This document shows, piece by piece, positions 25,101 through 37,375 of a stretch of 64,000 bases of DNA; the stretch's first letter is position 1, and each line of letters opens with the position of its first letter. The position numbers and the translations under genes are program-made. Source of the stretch: Blasia pusilla. Taxonomy: Eukaryota; Marchantiophyta; Marchantiopsida; Blasiales. The notes beneath the pieces are model-generated. The model was not told the DNA's origin and made no database searches. It worked only from the letters and a program-made list of their open reading frames with translations. The stretch spans positions 37,076,001 through 37,140,000 of the forward strand of contig CM114274.1 of assembly GCA_050084515.1 (NCBI GenBank). Reading direction: 5' to 3'.

Positions 25101-27796
25101 GTTGAAGTGAAGGCACCTTAGAATCAAACTCCAGAAGGATGAAAGTGTGGTTTTCTGCACACAAGCTTCAATTCTTCAGTACTACAGTGCTCTTAGCCAC
25201 AATAAATGACTATGGAGGTTTGGCCCCCCTACTCTCTTAAATGACCAAAGGTCTTGTACAGGCCACAGCAAACCTTCATCCAGCAAAGCCTCGGCATCAG
25301 GACAACGACACTTTGGGATTGGGTGTTGGCAGAGTTGAGGTATCTCCCAATGGAGAGGCATCCTCTCAAATTATCGATCATGTTTCTCCACCACCTGGAG
25401 GGTATCGATGATGATGATCCTCGTTGCCTCTTAGCGAGTGTTCTCAAAGTTTGTAGGCATAGGTCTCTTGGTGATACCAAAAAGTGGTACAATGCAATCA
25501 AATAATAGCCTTACATGTGGGGTATGCCAATTGATGCCCTGCCAACCAGCACTGGCAAGGCTCCTAGGAAGATCTGGTGCAGAAAACCAGCACAATTCTT
25601 GTAAAGAATGGTTGGACAAGTGGGTCCTGTCAAAGGCTAACCTGCCAACAAGCACTGGAAAGGATCTCCTGGAAGATCTGCGCATTGCCTCATCTCTACC
25701 AAATGGGGGATCATCAATAGGAGAGAGAGGTCCCGTAGAATAGAGGGAAGGGGACAAAGATGATAAGATTAATGTAGAGGATCAATTCAAAAGCCTTCTT
25801 GCCTGTTAGCCCACATAAGTAATAAGCATCGTCAGGATTCAAATATCACTTATCAGACATAGAAATGGCGCATGTGAAGGTGTCCCTCACTAGAAGGAAA
25901 GACCGACTCTCTGTAGACGTTGCAGTTTGGACTTGATAGGACGACCACTACCTTCCCAAATGCCATTTCCCTGAGAGAAATGAAAGGAATTTCCCTGAAC
26001 TGTTTCAAAGTGCTTTCTCTGACTGAGTAGTTTCATTTCTTTGAGGAACCAAATTCAAATAATTAGTTTCTAGGGCACCACTGGCTTCTACTGTTTGCAC
26101 TCTCCTAGTCTTTCATGACCTGGCCAACCTAAGTATTGAAAACGTTGTAATTTCAAGTCCCATTCGTGCAGTGTTGAGATTCAAAAGAAGTCCTGCAGAG
26201 CTTTAAACACATATATTTTCTTTCAAATATATTTCCACCTATCCAGTTCTGTAGCAACCAGTAAGTGTCTTGAGGCAGAAAACGTCCAGAGTGTATCAGA
26301 CTTGGTTCACATTGGTTTCCTTCCTCCAATTTTGGATATCAATAGCTCATGTATTACCAAATTGGCTTCTTATGTGATGACAGGGAGTTGATGTGTTGGC
26401 AGGAGTTGAGGCTATTATAAGTCACATGGTTGTCAAGGAGTTTCAAATCCCATGTGCACATGCACCTGCTTTGGCTCTTTTACCATTTGACCACACACTA
26501 TCTCCACGGTCTGCCGCCGAGGAGGTAGATCTGCTTTCTATTCCTGTGCCAAATCATCATAAATTCCATATATTAGAATGGAGACTGCGCATGCATTCCA
26601 GAGTACATGTATCTTTCATAAGTGACGCAGGATGACATCATGGTTTTCACACGTGGGTCAGATACCCACATGTGTTCGCAATTCAGGCCTTGAACGCCAA
26701 GTTTAACAGATTCTCAGATCTCATTGTCTCGTCTTTTTGAAAGTCCGCATGAACCCATTTCATGTTGAGTGCATATGCTCTGTCTGCAGATTGGGTTTAC
26801 TTTTCTGCCGTGCGTGCTGGCTGGTCTAAGTCGAGCACCACAATATGTCACTAAAGTAGACCAACTGAGGCTGAGCAGAAATGGTACTTTGTGGGCACCA
26901 GATGTGGACTGTGTAGTTGTGCCTATCAATGCATGTGGTGGTGCTGGAACACTTGCTTTCGGACGGAAAGTTGGACGCAAGGTTTGTACTACTTGAGTGC
27001 CTCACCTACATGTCAATTGCGTTGTGAAGAGCAGTCTGAATTTGAGGGTCGGTGCCTCAAACCAGACACAACTTCTCTGTTGTACAAGCTCTTGTCTCTG
27101 AAGATGATGTCTTCAGTGTTTCTATATTTGTGCAAGGTGACGGGTAGAGCTGCTGGAAAAATTACCATTTTTCAACTGCATCATGTCAAGTTTGTGTGAA
27201 CAGTCGGGTCTATTGGTCTTCTTTTCCGTTTTTGGGAAAACAATGTAACGACTTGTTTGTGCGCACTGCAGCCTATCATTATTGCTGTTGAGGAAAATGA
27301 GACAGTTCTCAACGACACCCCGGAAAATATGCAAATTGAATCAGTGCGTCAGCGTAGTTTTGTTGAAGCATGTTTTTACTTTTTCCAATTGTTACCCTTT
27401 GATTTTCTACTAGTTAAGGAAGGGTTGAGGAATGGCTGGGACTCTTTGATTGCCATGAGCTCATAGCTGCAGATGAGCTCATGTCAATCAAAGATGCCGC
27501 CAATGCTCTCCTTTCGAAAACCTCTTGGCTGCAATCAATGCAATACTTCTCTTGGCTGACTTCGGGAGTAAGCTGCTTGGTTCTTCTCCTTGCAGGTGAG
27601 GGTAGCGAACTACTGGGAAGCTCTGGGAGTGATGGCAGCTCACAAAGCCGGGGTCAATCCAAAGGCGTTGAGAAGAAATGGAGTGAACCACTTAAGAAGG
27701 TCCCACAATTTCTCCACATTTGCTAAGGACGACACCAGTAGGCATCCCTCATTGGAACCAGCTTTGGCAGCCTATCGTGTTTCTTCTGGGAATTAG
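22149..27796 (+). CDS. DUF3326 family protein, probably plastid-targeted, nine exons
   Basis: Exons: 22149-22298, 22983-23129, 23345-23461, 23593-23721, 24506-24682, 26384-26524, 26790-26981, 27272-27343 and 27596-27796. Each is a whole number of codons, with GT-AG borders, giving 441 aa. The first 50 residues (MSAMAISSLGLSSMPNSAGN onward, rich in Ser and Arg) look like a chloroplast transit peptide. From residue 51 the sequence is the DUF3326 domain shared by plants and cyanobacteria. Landmarks are AVMIVPTGTGASIGG, DALPVARAMASVAD, LYWPMPNALYVEGYALD, ADATCATLGLP, VAVVARFPDD, GVEAIISHMVVKEFQIPCAH, VEENETVLNDTP and NYWEALGVMAAHKAGVNP. Its biochemical function is unknown to me. The start is the first ATG after an in-frame stop. 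A small extra exon in the 684-bp first intron cannot be ruled out. Confidence 0.93.
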
Positions 27797-30090
27797 GATT
27801 CAGATTCCCTCAGAAATGAATGTTTGGAACTTCCTACCTCCTACTAGTGACTGGAGAGGGGTCATGCGGTGTCGCCTTTCTTCCTCGCCAAGCTCAGAAG
27901 CAGGAATCTACAATATTAGATAGCTCAGCGAGCTTGCACTTCCAACGGTTGCACTTTCGATTCCTGGATACCTCACTTCTCCCAGACAAATCTGGGTGCT
28001 TTCAACGAATTGCTACACTCCACATTTTGAGGTAGGCCGTGGGAGTATGAGTCTCCTTGGAGAGGGAGTTCTGTAGAGGTACATGGAGATGTTGCAGGAC
28101 CACTTGTGCAACTGGAGGTCTCCAATATCTCCCCTCCAATCGAAGACGGAACGGGATACTAGTCGTGAGTAGAAAGGATGAAGTGAATATCACGTTCGTC
28201 AGGCAACCTCCAAATTACTAGGAATGAGATTCATATTTTAAATTTACCTCTCCCTGCATTGGGCTGAACTTTCATGTAATTCCAAATTAAGTACCTGGAT
28301 AAGATATTATACTCGCAGTACTCGTGGTACGATGGATTGTTTGGCCACTTAAAATTGTGAAGTATTTTGAATGCATTGTTTCAGCCTTTCCGTGTCCACC
28401 TTGCGATTTGAAAGTAGTGAGATACACTGAAGAGAACTTTGCAGTGCGTGCAAAAATAATTGATTCTCCACGCGGGCTCTCGCTTGTCGCCGTGAGTAAT
28501 ATGCGTGGTCTCCAGAACTGGCATGACTATTCAATCGGGGGTCACAGTAGAAGACTAATTCGCCAGCGGCGAAGTAACATCGATACGAACCTCGAGGAGG
28601 GACCGTCATGGTCAGAGCTGAAGAGAGCTGGCATTTTGCCGTGGAAAACAAAAACCACTGGGTCAATCTATTCACTCAATCAATAACGTCAAAGTCACTC
28701 CGTAGCCCCGGCATATGATGTCCATGTCATACACGTTTTCAAACTTACACTGAAGAAGTAATTAAAATAAAATAGGGAAAACGAAAATGTACAAAATGAA
28801 ACAAAATGATTTTGGAAAAAAAAAATCGAAAAATGAAAATAGGATTAAAATGAAGATGAGAAGGCATCTAACAGATATTCTTGCATCCTACTCATACCAG
28901 TACAAGTAGGATGCAAGTATCTCATTGTATGTCCTCTTGAATTTTAAAATAATAGTTCTTTTTGGAAAAAAATCACTAAACTAATATAGGTCAAATTTAT
29001 AATTCCCAAAAATTTTAAAAATCTCGAGAAAATTTAATTGGTGTGATTTAAAAAAAGATATAATCCTGTATTTTTTTTATATTTCAAATGGAAGAAAATA
29101 AAGAGATCTGAAATTAAGAAATGGTAAAACGAAACCCCTCCCTCCCCTTAACTTACTACCGTAAACCCTGAAGTATCTTCTGCCCTCAATGGAAAAGCAC
29201 ATCCATCGTCCATTATACCTTCTCAAAACTTTGGGTGTGTCCCAAGCTTAGTTTTGCTCCAATCCGGTAACAACGAAGTGCGGTGTTCGGTGGGGGCTAG
29301 AATGAGAATGCCTCCAATTACATAAGAATGGTTTAATAAGCGAGATGCCTGATCGATTTAAAGTCAGGGTGACGTAGCAACCTCTAGTCGCGCTCTACAA
29401 TGTAAGGTGGTCAGAAGCACGAGGTCAGATGCTCGTCAAGGGAGGAAGAAAGAAATTGTTCGACCCGAATATCCCCGTCAGATACAGGGTGTCACGCGAA
29501 CCGCGAGAAGAGTCTTGAGATCCGATCGTCTCATCCTCCGCTGCTTCCCGACAAGTTATTGAAAATGTCCGAGAATTTTGTTCAGGGAAGACTCCGAAAG
29601 AAGCATTAAATTTGAAGTCCGAGTTCTTTCTTTTTCGGCGCCAGAAACGCGAGAGAATGACTTGGAATCCAGCGCTTCTCGCTACGCGCCGAGTCACTTG
29701 ACATTGTTTGGATAGAACCATGATCCGAGATCTCACAAAAAAAATCATTTTAACAAGACGTCACTTACACATGCTTAAGTAGTTCCACACCCTCATAGAC
29801 AGTAGGATCTCTTACCATCTCAATTTCCTTGTTCTGATGATCTACAGGATTCTCTCAGCAGTAACTGTGTAGTTTTGTCCTGGGAGCTCCACCTATCCAA
29901 AAAATAAGCTCAATCTACTTCCTCTTGAAGATTGTTGACAGTTAGACCTATCATGCGAACAAATATCTCTGCTATAGATGCAACCAACTCGAAGATTTCC
30001 GCCGTACAGAACTTGGCCAATTACCACTCGTTCAACCGTCCCTGAAATAAACATCTCGGTTTCGTAGTGGTATTCTCAAATGCGAACTCT
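27797..30090. other. Intergenic between converging DUF3326 and acyl carrier protein genes
   Basis: The two flanking genes converge here, so both 3' UTRs lie within. Open frames at 28324-28686 (+) and 29425-29748 (-) show no domain and start at non-ATG or weak codons. AT-rich runs occupy about 28750-29110. No RNA gene is recognised. Confidence 0.5.
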
Positions 30091-31152
30091 TCACGCGTTC
30101 TGAGTTCTCACATTTTCAATCAGGTCCGCTGCCTCCTGCACCGTGGTGATTTTCTCTGCACCGTCCTCATCCAAATTCACGTTAAACTGCAGCTCCAGAG
30201 CCATCATGATTTCAACCTGTCGAGAGGACAAGTGATGGGCAATCAGTGTCACTATTTTGATCTGAGAAGTAACACCAGGTTTCAGATCCAAATTGCTAGA
30301 AGAATCACTGTACCGTGTCAAGGGAATCGGCACCTAGATCAGCAAATTTCGTTCCGGCTTCCACCTTGTCTGAGTCGACAGACAATTGCTTGGCGATGAT
30401 CTCTCTTACGGTGAGTAACGTCTCTTCTGTAGCCTTCAAAGAAGAGCAAGAAAAATCAGCAACTCTTACCAAGCTCTCCCCGAAAAAACCATCTCCATCC
30501 GCTGAAAGAAACTCATATCGGACAAAGTCCGATTCATGAATCGTCTGATTTACTTTGAAAAATACACACCGCTGCTAAATTCAGACACACAGCTTCAATA
30601 AAATCCCCTCCAACTTGCTCCAACATCATGAACGAATACATAAAATTATTAACTGTCATATGACAACTTACTGCAGATCTTATCACCAGCCTGCGAGCTA
30701 TCCGCGGATACTGCCGCACCGCAAGTTTGATTCCGAATGTTGGAAGGGGACAAGCCCTCAGACCAGTGAATCTTGCAGCCGGCTGCTGAAGACAAAGACG
30801 CCCTCCACGTGTAAGTCCATTAACCCTCGAATTCCTCACTAGAATCAAACTCTTGCTTCACCATAGAACGTCGTGAATCTGAACGAGTAGCATACTAAGG
30901 AAGATCGAGGCTTTCTCAACGTCATAATTGAATGAGGAAACGAAGCGCGTAGGCAACTCTACACAGCTCAAATCCCGCTGAATCAGACTCATACTAATTT
31001 TTACTAACTATTTACGTTGCACTACAGAGTGGGCTCGAGCAAGGCCACTTCCCCCTCATGTCGTCCAATCAGGATGCGATTTCTATGCGCAAGGCTACAA
31101 TAGATACTACTCGATGAGTTTCTCTCTCTAGCACTGTCCGACGTGAGCACAA

Positions 31153-31192
<40 letters not shown>

Positions 31193-31377
31193 CGGCATCC
31201 TGGTCGCAAGCTACGATGGGGACTACATGATGACAGTTTCTCTCTCTCTCTCTCTCTCTCTCTCCATGAATTTCAAATTACTGACGGAAGTGGCTTGACC
31301 TTCACTGCCTGGGAGCGAGGCACGATCAAGGCATTGCCAACAACGCTAGTTGCCAGTGCAGCCGACGTTGCAGCCAT
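30091..31377 (-). CDS. ACP: Plastid-type acyl carrier protein precursor, four exons
   Basis: Minus-strand exons: 31377-31282, 30785-30672, 30433-30314 and 30216-30091. All are in phase 0 with GT-AG borders, giving 151 aa. Acyl carrier protein holds growing acyl chains on 4'-phosphopantetheine during fatty acid synthesis. Exons 1 and 2 encode a Ser/Ala/Arg-rich leader ([20 protein letters not shown], then many basic residues), fitting a chloroplast transit peptide. The mature domain starts near residue 71 ([17 protein letters not shown]) and contains [10 protein letters not shown], in which Ser107 is the prosthetic-group site. It ends [12 protein letters not shown]. The domain resembles plastid rather than mitochondrial forms. 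An acceptor two codons from a second CAG makes the exon 2 start ambiguous by one residue. Intron 1 carries CT microsatellites. Confidence 0.95.
31155..31264. repeat. Two CT microsatellites inside intron 1 of the acyl carrier protein gene
   Basis: CT runs at about 31155-31190 and 31238-31264 are separated by about 47 bp of unique sequence. Both lie in the first intron, close to the 5' end of the transcript. Such CT/GA tracts are common near plant transcription starts, but a role here is inference. Confidence 0.85.
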
Positions 31378-32289
31378 TTTTCAAAATTGATTCTTAAGCA
31401 CCCGAAGTTCGATGGAACACAAGACGATGGTAATTGACCAAACGCCCTAGGCCTAAGCGAATATCAGCCAAGCGACTCGATGCAAGATTTGTGTAGTGTA
31501 GCGCCTCGCCGCTAGCTGCAGCTAGCTTGGCTGCTGAATCACTTTTGAAGGCCCGGTAGAACCTCCCGCTATTACAACGGCAACAGCCAATCCTGCTTTT
31601 GAAGTCCCGAGCCACCCGACGGAAAGGATACCAAAGGCTCCCCAGTCTGATGACGAGTTCCTGCAGGGAAATGCGATCGATATGAATAATAACCTACAAG
31701 ATACGCGTCGAAGCACGATCGATTTGCTTCCTAGTAGGGCCTAAAGTTCCAATCCAAACAAATAAATAAATACGCACAAAAGACAAATTGATAGACGAAC
31801 ATCAGCTACCACCGAAACGACAAAAATCCACGTCTAGATAGATAGATCATCGAGATGCCAAAATCTGAACGATACCTAACCAACGGCGACGAATTCCGCT
31901 GCCAAAAGGCTCTCACAGCATCGGAACAACACCGGCAACAGCGGCGAAAAGCAAAAACAAGGCTACACACGCTCGACGTCACACGGGACAAGAGATAAGG
32001 TTCCGATCACTCCTCAGCCAATGCACAGAAAAGACTTGTGCTTACCACCGCGGAAATCCTAGTTCCTAGACGCCATCTCGAATCACAACCACCGCCAGAC
32101 CAAGCGTAATCACCCGCGTCCGCATCACTCCACGCAGCAGCTCATCGCAGTAAAGCAAAGTGCTGCACAGCGTTCACAATTACCCCGGCTCCATCGCCCT
32201 TGTCCTTCACAAAGAACATCATCGCGGCCCTCCCTTCCCTACTGTAGTGCCACGCCTGTCCATGTAGCCCGCCCTCTCCTACCCTCCAC

Positions 32290-32495
32290 TGTAACTGTAC
32301 TGCGTTCACTCTCCTACCGCGTAATATCTCCACGCGGCGTCGGTCAGCGCAAGCGTTGCCTCCAGCTGCGACTGAACTGCGTTCGTTCACCGACCGCGTA
32401 CGATTTCCGCACGGCGTCGGTCAGCGCATGTGTTTCCCTCGACTGTAGTTTTACTGCGTTCATTCACTGACTGCGTACAGTATCCTAACGCCATC
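32290..32495. repeat. 77-bp tandem repeat, nearly three copies, upstream of acyl carrier protein
   Basis: ACTGCGTTC recurs at 32299, 32376 and 32453, exactly 77 bp apart. Each is followed by a (C)ACGCGGCGTCGGTCAGCGCA-like block in the first two units and a degenerate one in the third. The array lies about 0.9-1.1 kb upstream of the acyl carrier protein start codon. The sequence from 31400 to 33070 holds no gene I can support. Confidence 0.8.
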
Positions 32496-32670
32496 ATGAT
32501 CAATTTCATTTCCTCAGTAATTCCCTCCCAATATTGGTCACTAAAATCATTTTGGTGTGGTCTTTATAAAGGAAAAGTTTAGCAAAATAATCTACAAATC
32601 ATTTTACTTTAAAAAATTAAAGATTTTTAATAAAAGAAGATGGAGAAATCATGGGAACTCGAAGGAGTAT

Positions 32671-32720
32671 TCTATATTGTAGAGTGCCCCTCGATTTTCA
32701 AACTTGGGTTGACCCTCAAA
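32671..32720 (+). mobile_element. Helitron 5' end only
   Basis: TCTATATTGTAGAGTGCCCC followed by TTTTCAAAC matches the 5' ends of the other short Helitrons here, with a short deletion. I could not find the matching 3' end. Confidence 0.35.
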
Positions 32721-33071
32721 CTTAAACCACCCTCTCTCAATCCATGATTCACTCAATTTTTTATTTAAAGGGTTTTTTAATTCAGTTTTCATTTTCACCA
32801 TAATGATCCTCCAATAGTTCTTTACGGCCTCTACACATAAGCGTCGTTTAGACTATCCACGTGTTCCTCCCCCCTCAAGGCTGCACACTTGTTCTTAACA
32901 ATGTTCCTTGATTGTAGTCCCATTTTTATGGAAAGAAGAGCGGGAAATAAATTATATGTATAAAAAGGATGGGAAACCCATGACGATACAAAAGAGGGGG
33001 CATAGAGAGCCAAAAAATAGACATCAAGAGGCCAGAACCGGCGCTGAGGACAAAGAAGGGGGCCTTCCCCC

Positions 33072-36008
33072 CTAACGACCAAAATCACCAACAGCATAGA
33101 CAATATCAACAACACCTAGAGAACTATGACTAATACTAAGTGGGCCTCTAGCATTGGCATCTCCAACCGCCTGATCCCGCCGCACAAGCCCATTTTCCTG
33201 GGCGCACTTCAAAGCTATGGAGACCCATTGCCTACAATAAAGTATCGCAGTGGCTAAGGACAACCCATTTCTCGACTGGAGATGATGGACGCAATCCATA
33301 AGGAACAAGTCAAACCTCTCCCCCATTGCCCCGTACATCTCAATGGCTAGGGGGATAAATCGATGTCCGTCATGAAGTCAACTATAAATGTGGGTCTTCT
33401 TGACCGCTGCCGCCGCTTCTTGTAGCAATCTCCCTTGTGCTACCACTTAGGCTCCCACCGCCTCCCGCGTAGGATCCGTCACTACAACATCCGCTACCAC
33501 CACCTCAGACTCCCTTGTCATGTAGAGATCAGCACAGATAAGGGAATCCCGCATGGAGTAGTGCCTCTCTCTTTGTACATGGAATCCACTCTCCCGAGCA
33601 ATAGAGAACATAATATCCCGCACTGCATCATGAGTGGCTATCCTCTCACCCCCAACTCGACACCGTGCCAAATGCACACCAAGTGGATCCAGACTCCGAC
33701 GACACTTGGAATGTGTCGAACCAACCACCTTTGGTTGGGGCAGGCCCTGTCGGAACCTCATCACTGTAGTGTAGGTAAGTGGTGCAATGCGGAAAGTCGG
33801 GATGAGGGGACGAGCCCCCATCCATGAGCCTGTCCCCTTTCTGGAGCAAGAGCGAATACGGGCCCGAACCTCCATGGGGATATTCCCGTCCGACATAGTA
33901 GCTCTAAACAATGCATCAAAGTGGGCTTCCATCAAAGAAGATTAGAGGCCCAGCTGTCCGGAGGTAACTAGGGAAGAGAAAGCGGGAAGAACTGCTCTAG
34001 CCTCAACAAGAAGGGAGTCTCTACAAGATGTGAGTGAAGACTAAAGTGGGAAAAGACCATCCTCAACCTGGGAAACGTACTGTAAAAGTAGCGGTCTATC
34101 TCTAACCAAAAATCGGGAGCAAAGGAGGGGTGCTAAAGTGGCCCAACTCCCTAAAAAGGCTGAAGACGCCACTAACTCAGTCGCTATGAGACCTACTCCA
34201 CCAAAGGCAATCGTCCAAGAAGCTTGTCTACGAGCTAACTCCCCCGCGGGGCACTCTAATGAGCCGGGTCCTAGAAGATCCCCAAACGCATGCATAATCT
34301 TTCTATCAAAGGATCTATACAAGGAAGAAATATGGTTAGTCGCCCACACCGTTCTACACAGATAACCAGGTCTACGGGAAAAACATGACGAGAGGATTCC
34401 ATAAGCTACTTGAGGGTCACCAATCCTCGTTCACGGGCTCGCCGCGAAGTTGAGGTTCCCGTCCCCGTCCCCGTCCCGTAGTAGTACCGCGATTGTTTTA
34501 TCCGCTTCCGTCCTCTCCCGTAACTCCCGCTCCTTGCCGTCCCGTCCCGTCCCGTCCCGTCCCGTCGACATGAAGAAGATCCTCCGTAAGAGCCGCCGCC
34601 ACAAAACTTGATACAAAGTCCTGGCTCCCGAGTGGGACTCCCAAGACATGAAGCCCGCCAACAGGTGTCAAAAAACCGTCGGGTAAATAAATATCCACTG
34701 ACAAGCCTAATGAAGACCAAGCCTTGCACTTTCCCACCTTCACCGCGAGATCGACGTGTGCCAACTGTGCTGAAAAGTGATGAAATGCAGGAACAACCAA
34801 GTCTCCAGGGCCAACAATGTGAGTATCATCTGCCAACAAAGGGAAAATGCAACCCGGGAAAGCCTCCACAGTAGAAAGAACCGCTCGATAATGGGCCAAA
34901 GCAAACAATGCACCACCCAAGGGATCACCTTGACGCGTCCTGGTATGAGACTCCAAGACCGTGACCTCCTCCTCGAACCTACCATGGTGAAAATAGAGAG
35001 CCGAGGGGCCCCATAAAAAGCATGCACGAAGGGAATCAGACTCCCTATGGGACCCCCTACGTCTCTCAGCTCCGTGAAGATAGCTGCCCGAGACACTGAG
35101 TTAAAGGCGTTCTCCACATCAACTTGGAGAACCACCCACTCGGGATGTATATCTAAACAAGCCCTCAAACCTAAGGCTACAGCCTCACAACCGGTTGGCG
35201 TGGCAACTCCGAACTGGTGCGGACTCAGATGTGACTGGAAAGCCTCACGGAACTGCAAAGCAATAGTGTGACTCACCAACCGCAAGAGCACCTCCCCTAT
35301 GGCAATTGGACGGATCCCTCCACCCTCCATTGATAACGCCAAAAGTCGCCCCGCCCCCAATACCTGGGCTACTTTTGTTGGCACTCTCCCTTGAGCTAGG
35401 TGAAAGGCAACCTGAAGCAACTCGGAAAAGCCGCTAGCAGAGTGAGGAAGCAATCACGAAGGTGTTCGTACATCATATCGGACAACCCTCCAACTGCTAT
35501 CCTAGGGGAATGCCCGAGTGCCCGTGCAAAGAGGGACGGGTCTAGGCATAAGGTCGTGTTAGGATGGAAGTCACGTACAAATGCTGGGATGTCAACCATT
35601 GGACGAGGGTGTAGCCTCCGGAGGGCATCGATGGTAACAGCAGAAGGAGGAGCCATATCCATAGGGCGGAGCGCACGAATAGCCATCCCGAATAGCATGG
35701 GGGATCCTTTGAAACAACCTCGGCTAGGGAAAATAGGTCTCAAAAAGACCTGTGATGCTGCCAAGGTGGGACCTCAACCATTCCCATGCCTCGGGAGGGG
35801 GCGATGATGCATGAAGCAGCGGTGAGCATCCATGATTGACTGGAGGAACCATCCATCCGAAGCTATCAAAGTCTGGATGTTTAGCCGCTAAATGGTTCCA
35901 AATTCCTGAACTAGTGAAGAATTCATGACAACAAGGGCATTTCGTATCCCGGATAGACGACCCACAAGCCCCTACGCGAGGGGCCGATGCGGGTCGAGGC
36001 ATGGACAC
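33072..36008 (-). pseudogene. Decayed RLE-type non-LTR retrotransposon (zinc finger, RT, RLE)
   Basis: Minus-strand pieces in order: a C2H2 finger, CPCCHEFF...WNHLAAKH (36008-35724); a linker (35764-35396); reverse transcriptase motifs HQFGVATPTGCEAV and LQVDVENAFNSVSR (35453-34980); RQGDPLGGALFA and LADDTHIVG, the catalytic DD (34956-34560); a region with HISSLYRSFDRKIMHAFGDLL (34349-34041); and a gag-knuckle-like GVHLARCRVGGERIATHDAV (33935 on). Last come CADLYM, VVVADVVVTDP, AAVKKTHIY and PLAIEMYGAMGERFD (to 33072), the D, D, K layout of a restriction-like endonuclease. No apurinic-type endonuclease is seen. At least three frameshifts (about 35740, 35420 and 34980), a stop and an internal GGGAC array kill the copy. 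This order resembles the R2/NeSL/Utopia branch; the exact clade needs a tree. Confidence 0.8.
34456..34566. repeat. GGGAC/GGGGAC short tandem arrays within the reverse transcriptase region
   Basis: Plus-strand CCCCGT units at 34456-34479 and CCCGT units (about six) at 34535-34566 flank about 55 bp of other sequence. On the element's strand the coding frame reaches TEDLLHVD and then enters the array. Recognisable coding resumes past about 34415 with QVAYGILSSCF. About 150 bp therefore separates two pieces that are normally closer. Confidence 0.8.
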
Positions 36009-36229
36009 CTCTCACCAAGAAGAGAACATGACCCCCTCCGTCAAACTCGAGAGACAAACCCCTCCAAAATCCGCCCCACAACCCCCATTCGAACTAGCCC
36101 TAATGGTAATTTCCTCTCTTCCCGTCCGCGGAAATGCTCTCCCTAGTATGAACTCTCATCTACCATCTTCACCTAGGACCTATGGCCCAAACCTTTCCCA
36201 AAACAATGTAGAGATAGTATGGAGGTACT

Positions 36230-37188
36230 AATGATATGGAAAAAGAATAGATCGAAAAAAGAGATGGGAATAGAGTGGGATAAGGGAGAAAAACATGGGT
36301 CAAACGTGAACGAGAAACGTGTGTGGCTACAGGATAAGGACATAGAGAAAAAAAAAAAGGGTGGTTTGGAATAACGACATGGGTTGTCTTGGAAACATTC
36401 AAGGCATGACAACGAAATGAGACAACAAAGAGGACCCTAATACCTACATGAGAAACCCTAAAAAACAAAAATCTACAAAATAAAATAAAATGAAAAATAC
36501 TTCACTATAAGATTGACGCTACGGAGCAAAACGTAGAGGAAGTCGATAGCTCCGTTTTGATATAACACACGACCCCCCTCCATCCTCCATCCCACCATCA
36601 AAGTCCTTTCCATCCCCATTGCCATCCCTTAGAGCTCCCCCGCATCCTTTGTATTCCCTGATCGATGATTTCCAATGTTCCCACATATAACAAAAACCAC
36701 ATAAGTAAGAAGTTAGTAGGAAATACTCCCCATATATAAGAATGGTTGAAGGGAAGGTCCCTTTGAGGTACTTCTTGGAAACATGTGGTATTTTAGAGCC
36801 CATGGGCTCTAAAATGGAAATATCCATGGGACCATCCTGGTTCGTTTCCACACACAATAAAATTGGGCGTGGGTGCGGAAATTCGTTATGATATTCTTGA
36901 AAATTGATATTGATCTGGACAAATTGCAGCGGTAATTATTTTTTGGTCAATGTACGAAATTCATTTATGGGACTAGTGTGTAATCACAATGGTCTTCGAG
37001 TATGCATGGAATCTGGCCCTAAGGGATCATGGAAGGAGTAAAATTTATTGAGTTGGAATGGCGAGGGTCTCTGGCTTTGCGTTTCCCTCAATGGCGGATT
37101 GCTACAAATGGCCTCAACGAGATGTGTTATGTCTTTGTCTCGTCTTCATTTGAGTAGATATAATAGTGTAGACTTATAATATCTATTA
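36230..37188. other. No gene supported; probably retroelement flank or LTR remnant
   Basis: Open frames are short and antisense to each other. The right part (about 37020-37188) may be the outer part of the Copia LTR that resumes beyond the Helitrons, judged only by position. No RNA gene is seen. Confidence 0.35.
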
Positions 37189-37375
37189 CTAGCCGGTGCT
37201 CGTGCTCTACACGGGTGAAAGAGAGCCCAAGGAGGCAAAATTCGCCTGTTTCAAAGGAGCTTATTTGCTTTGGCTCAAAAAGAGTGACATATGTCAATTA
37301 CCTACAGGTTGAAAATGACAAATGTCACTAGGAGAGATGGCACCCCTATAAAGCACTCTCCTATTATTATTATTA
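37189..37375 (-). mobile_element. Short Helitron, about 187 bp
   Basis: Its 3' end on the minus strand is CCCGTGTAGAGCACGAGCAC then CGGCTAG (plus 37189), followed by host T. Its 5' end is in an ATT run: TAATAATAATAATAGGAGAG on the minus strand. The exact 5' TC is lost in the ATT run shared with the next element. Confidence 0.65.

Noticed and set aside
28324-28686. 120-codon ORF after the DUF3326 gene
   Set aside because: It begins with GTG rather than ATG and shows no family motif. It probably lies in the 3' flank.
33435-33827. 130-codon plus-strand ORF
   Set aside because: It is antisense to the clear endonuclease-end coding of the LINE at 33935-33447.
35400-35807. 135-codon plus-strand ORF
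   Set aside because: It is the antisense shadow of the LINE linker and RT region on the minus strand.
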